Translations under genes and position numbers: made by a program
Part shown: piece by piece, positions 6,295 through 7,168 of the stretch
Layout of the letters: each line of letters begins with the position of its first letter
How positions within the stretch are numbered: position 1 is the first letter of the stretch
Assembly: GCA_937872275.1 (NCBI GenBank)
Contig: CALMSE010000343.1
Coordinates: 1 to 7,168, forward strand
Origin: an uncultured Leucobacter sp.
Lineage (GTDB): Bacteria; Actinomycetota; Actinomycetes; Actinomycetales; Microbacteriaceae
DNA length: 7,168 bases
Reading direction: 5' to 3'
The notes under the pieces: model-generated
Databases searched by the model: none
What the model saw: the letters and a program-made list of their open reading frames with translations, nothing else
What the model was told of the DNA's origin: nothing

Positions 6295-6584
6295 GACCCG
6301 CCTCCCTGTCGCACGGTCGCCCACAGCCCGTAGCCGTGCAGCGCCTCGACGTGCAGCTCCATCGCCTCGCGGCCTCCCTCGGCGACGACCGCGCTGCCCT
6401 CGTGATGCACCCGGAGCATCAGCTCTTCGGCCCTGGCCCGGTCGAAGCCGAAGTGCTGCTGGAACACGAAGGTGACGTACGACATCAGGTTCACGGGGTC
6501 GTCCCACACCACGGTCTGCCACGGGCGCTCGCGTTCGATCGTCGGGTTATCCTGCCGCGCCGGGCGGGTCTCCGGTGCCGCCAT
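6291..6584 (-). CDS. clpS: ATP-dependent Clp protease adaptor ClpS
   Basis: Small adaptor of 97 aa that binds N-terminal destabilising residues and delivers these N-degron substrates to the ClpC(A)P protease; in actinobacteria the unfoldase is ClpC1. PWQTVVWDDPVNLMSYV (21-37) is the N-degron pocket loop, with D28 and D29 matching E. coli D35/D36 and W27 in place of N34. ELMLRVHHEGSAVV (54-67) supplies H60, the counterpart of E. coli H66. The ATG at 6584 overlaps the upstream metallopeptidase stop as TGATG. A GTG at 6593 would add three residues and cannot be excluded. The first 20 residues are a polar, flexible extension as expected. The stop overlaps the DUF2017 start. Confidence 0.95.
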   Translation of the reverse strand: MAAPETRPARQDNPTIERERPWQTVVWDDPVNLMSYVTFVFQQHFGFDRARAEELMLRVHHEGSAVVAEGGREAMELHVEALHGYGLWATVRQGGGS

Positions 6585-6931
6585 CAACCCCACCCCAGCT
6601 CGTGGATGCGTTCCTCGGTGAGGCCGTAGAAGTGCGCGATCTCGTGCACCAGGGTGACCCGGATCTCGGCGGCGAGCTCCTGCATGTCGGCGCAGTGCTC
6701 CAGCAGGTTCTCGCGGAAGAGGATGATCCGATCCGGCTCCTCGCCGTAGCCGTAGACGCTGCGCTCGGCGAGCGAGAAGCCCTCGTAGACGCCGAGGATG
6801 TCGCTGCCGTCCTCGGGACGGTCCTCGACCAGGAAGATCACGTTGTCGAGCTCGGCCAGCATGTCGTCGTGCAGGCTGTCGAGGCCCTCGCCGACGAGGG
6901 TCTCGAACTCTTCGAGCGAGACGCTGAGCAT
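6584..6931 (-). CDS. Zincin-like metallopeptidase family protein (minimal MMP-like domain)
   Basis: Small cytosolic protein of 115 aa from the minimal metalloprotease family once called DUF1025. It is mostly one domain: an acidic N-terminal helix region (1-30), strand NVIFLVEDRP (30-39), GVYEGFSL (47-54), DRIILFRENLLEHC (67-80), then the zinc helix. The motif H96-E97-I-A-H100 is followed by F-Y-G103 and E106, fitting HExxHxxGxx(acid). LTEERIHELGWG forms the C-terminus typical of the family. Proteolytic activity is predicted from the motif, but natural substrates are unknown for the family. First gene of the operon with clpS and the DUF2017 gene. The ATG at 6931 has no good Shine-Dalgarno and a -10-like TAGGGT ends 6 nt upstream, so the mRNA may be leaderless. 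Confidence 0.9.
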   Translation of the reverse strand: MLSVSLEEFETLVGEGLDSLHDDMLAELDNVIFLVEDRPEDGSDILGVYEGFSLAERSVYGYGEEPDRIILFRENLLEHCADMQELAAEIRVTLVHEIAHFYGLTEERIHELGWG

Positions 6932-6937
6932 GGTTTC

Positions 6938-6945
6938 ACCCTATA
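6938..6945 (-). promoter_or_regulatory. Candidate leaderless promoter of the zincin-clpS-DUF2017 operon
   Basis: The minus strand reads TATAGGGT (6945-6938), then GAAACC, then ATG. TAGGGT fits TANNNT and its last base is 6 nt from the A of the ATG, the distance expected when transcription starts at the start codon. No ribosome binding site lies between. The -35 region is filled by an inverted repeat, with no TTGACA match. Confidence 0.5.
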
Positions 6946-6973
6946 CGGGACGCCTCCGCTCCGGAGCGTCCCG
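6946..6973. repeat. Perfect 8-bp inverted repeat upstream of the zincin promoter
   Basis: CGGGACGC (6946-6953) and GCGTCCCG (6966-6973) are exact inverted copies around 12 bp. An overlapping perfect 12-bp palindrome, CGCTCCGGAGCG, occupies 6957-6968. The element abuts the -10 of the operon and covers its -35 and spacer. No gene ends here, so an operator is more likely than a terminator, though the regulator is unknown. Confidence 0.4.
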
Positions 6974-7021
6974 CCTCGGCCCGTCCCGCGCACGTGCTCG
7001 GCCCGGCGGTCGCGCGCCGAG

Positions 7022-7052
7022 TTGGCTCCCCGGCGCCCGGATGGGATATGAT
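7022..7052 (+). promoter_or_regulatory. Promoter of tRNA-His
   Basis: TATGAT (7047-7052) matches TATAAT at 5 of 6 positions and is the best -10 box in the window. TTGGCT (7022-7027) is a possible -35 with a rather long 19-nt spacer. Transcription would begin near 7059, about 35 nt before the tRNA, leaving a 5' leader for RNase P removal. Confidence 0.6.
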
Positions 7053-7093
7053 CGTGGGGTTGCCTGCCGAGCTCCGGCCCGGAAGGTCAGCAT

Positions 7094-7167
7094 GGTGGCT
7101 TTAGCTCAGTTGGTAGAGCACCGGCTTGTGGTGCCGGTGGTCGCGGGTTCAAGTCCCGTAAGCCACC
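7094..7167 (+). tRNA. tRNA-His (anticodon GTG)
   Basis: The acceptor GTGGCTT pairs fully with AAGCCAC. The D-stem is GCTC/GAGC, and the anticodon stem CCGGC/GCCGG carries loop TTGTGGT with anticodon GTG. The T-stem GCGGG/CCCGT holds loop TTCAAGT. The base before G1 is G and the discriminator is C, which gives the extra G(-1):C73 pair that HisRS needs; the feature start includes that G. Only one base remains after C73, so an encoded CCA cannot be judged. Confidence 0.96.
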
Positions 7168-7168
7168 C

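Noticed and set aside
1..7168. CRISPR array, insertion sequence or phage genes
   Set aside because: No regularly spaced repeats, transposase, integrase or phage-like proteins were seen on either strand.

Overview
The window is high-GC bacterial DNA. Strong G/C third-position bias, AAGGAG-type ribosome binding sites, an AhpE-type peroxiredoxin beside a homodimeric-type aceE, an MmyB-like XRE regulator and a clpS-DUF2017 gene pair all point to an actinobacterium. Several product sequences resemble Micrococcales (Microbacteriaceae) proteins, but the genus cannot be fixed from this window.

Layout. (1) Positions 1-1101: the 5' end of aceE on the minus strand runs off the left edge and is divergent from ahpE across a 227-bp promoter region. 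(2) Positions 1153-1264: a GC-rich hairpin holding a -10-like hexamer, then tRNA-Val(TAC). (3) Positions 1309-3021: a SAM-dependent methyltransferase (minus) and an XRE/MmyB-like regulator (plus), divergent, with a CCTAGG-centred palindrome between them. (4) Positions 3022-3242: an untranslated gap with GC-rich hairpins. (5) Positions 3243-5681: a YqjG/ECM4-type glutathione S-transferase followed 9 bp later by dinB (DNA polymerase IV), probably cotranscribed. (6) Positions 5725-6931, minus strand: a minimal zincin metallopeptidase, clpS and a DUF2017 gene, with overlapping stop/start codons and an apparently leaderless promoter. (7) Positions 7022-7168: promoter and tRNA-His(GTG) at the right edge.

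Most of this is core or common actinobacterial content: central carbon metabolism (aceE), thiol peroxide defence (ahpE), quinone/electrophile handling (GST), translesion synthesis (dinB) and N-degron proteolysis (clpS operon). The least explained parts are the methyltransferase/regulator pair, which looks like a self-contained regulated unit beside a tRNA gene, and the zincin-clpS-DUF2017 operon, where two of the three proteins have no settled function. I saw no CRISPR array, insertion sequence, prophage gene or clearly unprecedented system.
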